From positions 1-7,303 of the forward strand of contig JAAFHM010000238.1 in the NCBI GenBank assembly GCA_013298375.1: a DNA stretch of 7,303 bases. Reading direction: 5' to 3'. Source of the DNA: Ignavibacteria bacterium (lineage in GTDB: Bacteria; Bacteroidota; Ignavibacteria; Kapaibacteriales; UBA4661). Position 1 is the stretch's first letter. Every line of letters begins with the position of its first letter. The translations under genes and the position numbers were made by a program. Positions 5,220 through 7,303 of this stretch are shown piece after piece. The notes beneath the pieces are model-generated. The model did no database searches, was not told the origin of the DNA, and saw only the letters and a program-made list of their open reading frames with translations.

Positions 5220-7043
5220 ATGCCAAAGAATAAGCAGCGTATCAACGATTCTCTCCGCGAGCAGATTCTCGCAAAAATAGCCGCAAGCAATCTCCTTTCC
5301 GAAGAAGAACACGCCTATCTTGCCGAGCGTTTGCAACGGCAGTACGGTTTGCTCTGGGAAAACCGTCCCGAAGACGTAGAAACGCGCCTTCGCTCCGAAC
5401 TGCCTGTGCTTCAAGAAGTGCCGGAACGCCGCATTCTGCCACGCTTTGACGACACACAGCCCAATTTGTACGAACAATCCCCACAAACCGCCCCAAACCA
5501 CATTCTTATCGAAGGCGACAACCTCCACGCCCTTTCTACGCTTGCCTTCACGCACGAGGGAAAAGTGGACGTTATCTACATCGACCCGCCCTACAACACT
5601 GGAAATAAGGATTTTCGCTACAACGACCGCTTTGTGGAAAAAGAAGATGCCTACCGCCATTCTGCGTGGCTTGGCTTCATGCACCGCCGCCTTACCCTCG
5701 CGCACCGCCTTTTGAAGGACACCGGCGTTATCTTCATTTCCATTGACGACAACGAACAAGCACAGCTTAAACTCTTGTGTGATGAGGTGTTTGGCGAGGG
5801 GAATTTTGTGGGGAATTTGATTTGGAAAAGCCGCCAAATTGTTGATAGCCGTAATCAAAATAATGTTTCTACTGACCATGAATATGTTCTTGTCTATGGC
5901 TATACGGAAAACGTAAAACTACGTGGAAAAGCAATTAGCAGGGATAAGTATTCAAACCCTGATAATGACTCACGTGGCGCATGGATGAGCAACAGTATTT
6001 TAGGTTTAGCAACAAAGGAAAATCGCCCAAATTTACACTATGATTTGATAGACCCTGCAACTCAGATTGCTTACCCTTGCCCACCAAATACAGGGTGGAG
6101 ATATTCTCAAGAGACAATGCGGGAGAAAATTGTGGAGAAACGAATTGTTTTCCCTAAAAAAACAGACGGACGACCTCGTGAAAAAAAATTTTTAGCTGAG
6201 GTTTCCAGCGATTTTACAGGTTTTTCATCTGTCTTACTGGAAGATGTCGGCTTTACTTTACATGGTACACGGGAAGTTCGTGAAATCATTGATGACACCC
6301 AAACTTTTGCATTCCCGAAGCCTATCACATTAGTTCAAACAATTATTGAACAGGCAAGTACGAAAACTTCCCTCATCCTTGATTTCTTCGCCGGAAGCGG
6401 CACAACGCTTCACGCGGTGATGGCACTGAACGCGGCAGACGGCGGCGAGCGGCAGTGCATCCTCGTAACAAACAACGAAAACAAGATAGCCGAAGAAGTC
6501 TGCTACGAGCGCAACCGCCGTGTGATAGCGGGCTACACGAAGCCCAATGGCGAAGCGGTTGCGGGCTTTGCGCGGAATGCGCTTCGGTACTACCGCACGG
6601 AGTTTGTCGGGCGCGAGCGCACTTCCGTTAACCGCGAAGAACTGACGCGCCGCGCTCTGGATATGCTCTGCATCAAGGAAAACTGCTACACCGAAGCCAC
6701 ACCGCCGGAGATGAACAGCGCGTCAATGCGCTTTTTCACGAATGACGCAGAGGGCGCACCAATACTTGGTTCGTCAATGCTGGTGGTGCTGCCGTCGGAT
6801 TACATGGATGAACAATTTCAAGAAGCGGTGCGGTTTATTGCGTCCTTGCCCGAAAGAGCGCAGAGAATCAAGGTGTACGTGTTTTCGCCGTCCGACGACC
6901 CGTTTGCGGAAGAATTTGACGAGGTGCTGCACCGCGTGGAACTTTGCGCTTTGCCGGAGGCGATTTTGCGGGCGTACAGGGAGATTTTGCCAGAGCAGAA
7001 CAATGTTGGAAATGAAGAATTGGACGAGGAAAGCGAGGAATAA
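5220..7043 (+). CDS. DNA adenine methyltransferase, type III Mod-like
   Basis: A site-specific DNA methyltransferase of 607 residues, probably making N6-methyladenine. The motif order is the beta class: catalytic motif IV DPPYNTGN (122-129) comes first, and the SAM-binding motif I, LDFFAGSGTT (387-396), comes late. HILIEGDNLHAL (94-105) and GVIFISIDDNE (169-179) are also typical of Mod subunits. The region between them (about 198-381) should hold the target-recognition domain. That middle part is strikingly AT-rich: 35-37% GC in two 60-base rows I counted by hand (5881-5940, 6001-6060), against 58% and 65% in the arms (5401-5460, 6601-6660). The C-terminus ends in an acidic tail (EELDEESEE). 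No upstream in-frame ATG follows the preceding stop, so the start at 5220 is the longest available. No Res helicase-nuclease gene follows within the window. Solitary methyltransferase and split type III system are both open. Confidence 0.93.
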   Translation: MPKNKQRINDSLREQILAKIAASNLLSEEEHAYLAERLQRQYGLLWENRPEDVETRLRSELPVLQEVPERRILPRFDDTQPNLYEQSPQTAPNHILIEGDNLHALSTLAFTHEGKVDVIYIDPPYNTGNKDFRYNDRFVEKEDAYRHSAWLGFMHRRLTLAHRLLKDTGVIFISIDDNEQAQLKLLCDEVFGEGNFVGNLIWKSRQIVDSRNQNNVSTDHEYVLVYGYTENVKLRGKAISRDKYSNPDNDSRGAWMSNSILGLATKENRPNLHYDLIDPATQIAYPCPPNTGWRYSQETMREKIVEKRIVFPKKTDGRPREKKFLAEVSSDFTGFSSVLLEDVGFTLHGTREVREIIDDTQTFAFPKPITLVQTIIEQASTKTSLILDFFAGSGTTLHAVMALNAADGGERQCILVTNNENKIAEEVCYERNRRVIAGYTKPNGEAVAGFARNALRYYRTEFVGRERTSVNREELTRRALDMLCIKENCYTEATPPEMNSASMRFFTNDAEGAPILGSSMLVVLPSDYMDEQFQEAVRFIASLPERAQRIKVYVFSPSDDPFAEEFDEVLHRVELCALPEAILRAYREILPEQNNVGNEELDEESEE

Positions 7044-7160
7044 TCAACAAAAGAAGTCCCTAAAAACGGCAAAACCTTGTACGCCACAACAAAGGAACCA
7101 TACGGAGCCAGAGCGCACAAGGATTTACTTGCTGAATACAAAATTAGCATAAAATTCTAA
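7044..7160 (+). pseudogene. In-frame open stretch after mod stop, possible gene remnant
   Basis: Directly after the mod TAA the same frame stays open for 38 codons, beginning STKEVPKNGK and ending LLAEYKISIKF before TAA at 7158-7160. The composition (alternating charged and hydrophobic residues, sensible codons) resembles real protein. It has no ATG; the only alternative start is TTG at 7077. It may be the 3' end of an older mod allele or of a displaced gene, a readthrough extension, or chance. I recognise no family. Confidence 0.3.
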
Positions 7161-7183
7161 CAAAATGCTAACGAAATCGTAAC
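7145..7183. repeat. 11-bp phased repeat downstream of mod
   Basis: Three consecutive 11-mers, TAGCATAAAAT (7145-7155), TCTAACAAAAT (7156-7166) and GCTAACGAAAT (7167-7177), share the pattern nnTAACnAAAT, with the first one degenerate. A fourth start, CGTAAC, follows at 7178-7183 and runs into the 20-bp repeat. The period is about one helical turn with an A-tract in each turn, as in bent DNA or protein-binding iterons. TTAGCAT (7144-7150) and ATGCTAA (7165-7171) also form an inverted repeat here. Confidence 0.55.
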
Positions 7184-7192
7184 TGGTCAGGT
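7173..7192 (+). repeat. 20-bp repeat, copy 2 (right of mod)
   Basis: GAAATCGTAACTGGTCAGGT matches 4751-4770 at 17 of 20 positions in the same orientation, 2.4 kb away on the other side of the repeat cluster and mod gene. It sits 4 nt before the terminator stem. Whether it is the end of a mobile unit, a recombination site or coincidence cannot be settled from this window. Confidence 0.4.
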
Positions 7193-7196
7193 ATCC

Positions 7197-7243
7197 CCTT
7201 CCGACGGCTGAGGAGTGCGAGAACGCTGCCGTCGGAAGGTTTT
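7197..7243 (+). terminator. Strong intrinsic terminator downstream of mod
   Basis: CCTTCCGACGGC (7197-7208) pairs perfectly with GCCGTCGGAAGG (7228-7239), a 12-bp GC-rich stem, followed by TTTT. The 19-nt loop can add a small inner stem (AGTG with CGCT, one G-T pair). It should end the mod transcript, so any Res gene further on would need its own promoter. Confidence 0.85.
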
Positions 7244-7278
7244 CCCGGTACTGTTTTTTTTGAAGTAGTTCCGGGAAA
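7241..7278 (+). other. Second hairpin, sharing the terminator T-tract
   Basis: TTTCCCGG (7241-7248) pairs perfectly with CCGGGAAA (7271-7278). The loop can add TACT/AGTA (7249-7252 with 7264-7267) and holds a T8 tract at 7254-7261. Its left arm uses three T residues of the first terminator's tail, so the two structures compete for them. It could be a backup terminator or part of a longer structured RNA. Confidence 0.5.
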
Positions 7279-7285
7279 TCCGTTC

Positions 7286-7303
7286 TACGCTTAGGAAAGC
7301 GTA
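7286..7303 (+). other. Third hairpin at window end
   Basis: TACGCTT (7286-7292) pairs exactly with AAGCGTA (7297-7303) around the 4-nt loop AGGA. The stem reaches the last base of the window, so it may be longer. It continues the run of hairpins that starts at 7197. Confidence 0.5.

Noticed and set aside
5166..5879. 237-codon open frame on the minus strand under mod
   Set aside because: It is antisense to a gene with clear catalytic motifs, its composition is that of a shadow frame, and it shows no recognisable domain.
6742..7152. 136-codon + strand frame overlapping the end of mod and running into the downstream region
   Set aside because: It is out of frame with mod, rich in Arg and Cys as expected of a shadow of GC-rich codons, and has no domain signature.
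7281..7290. CGTTCTACGC as the inverted partner of GCGTAGAACG at 4771-4780
   Set aside because: An exact 10-base inverted match is expected several times by chance in a window this size. It lies near the 20-bp repeats but is not at a matching distance from both copies.

Overview
The window looks like chromosomal DNA from a free-living bacterium of moderate GC content. The sequences of the thymidine kinase, MiaA and 4-alpha-glucanotransferase, and the near absence of Shine-Dalgarno sites, suggest the Bacteroidota/Chlorobiota side of the tree. That placement is an impression from motif wording, not a phylogenetic result. All recognisable genes lie on the + strand.

Layout. Bases 1-46 may hold the last 14 codons of an upstream gene. 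Bases 47-326 are non-coding, with three small inverted repeats. Bases 327-3991 form a tight three-gene unit: malQ (GH77 4-alpha-glucanotransferase), a soluble receiver-histidine kinase fusion, and miaA (tRNA dimethylallyltransferase). The gaps are 10 nt and 1 nt, so co-transcription is likely. An intrinsic terminator (4072-4107) follows, then tdk (4131-4724), a type II thymidine kinase that appears to have lost most of its zinc ligands.

Bases 4725-5219 are a non-coding repeat cluster. It contains five copies of a GC-rich palindromic core, two of them in an exact 77-bp tandem duplication. Bases 5220-7043 encode a beta-class DNA methyltransferase of the type III Mod kind. Its central, presumed target-recognition segment is much AT-richer than its two arms. 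That middle segment carries an A8 tract at which a slip in either direction would stop translation at once. No restriction (Res) partner is visible before the window ends. After mod come an in-frame open stretch of 38 codons, an 11-bp phased repeat, and three consecutive hairpins, the first a strong terminator.

How it fits together. Bases 1-4724 are ordinary core metabolism (glycogen/maltodextrin turnover, tRNA modification, nucleotide salvage) plus one signalling protein. Bases 4750-7303 look accessory: related short repeats lie on both sides of the mod gene, and the gene itself is a mosaic. I did not find a clearly unprecedented system. The most interesting part is the repeat-bounded mosaic methyltransferase.
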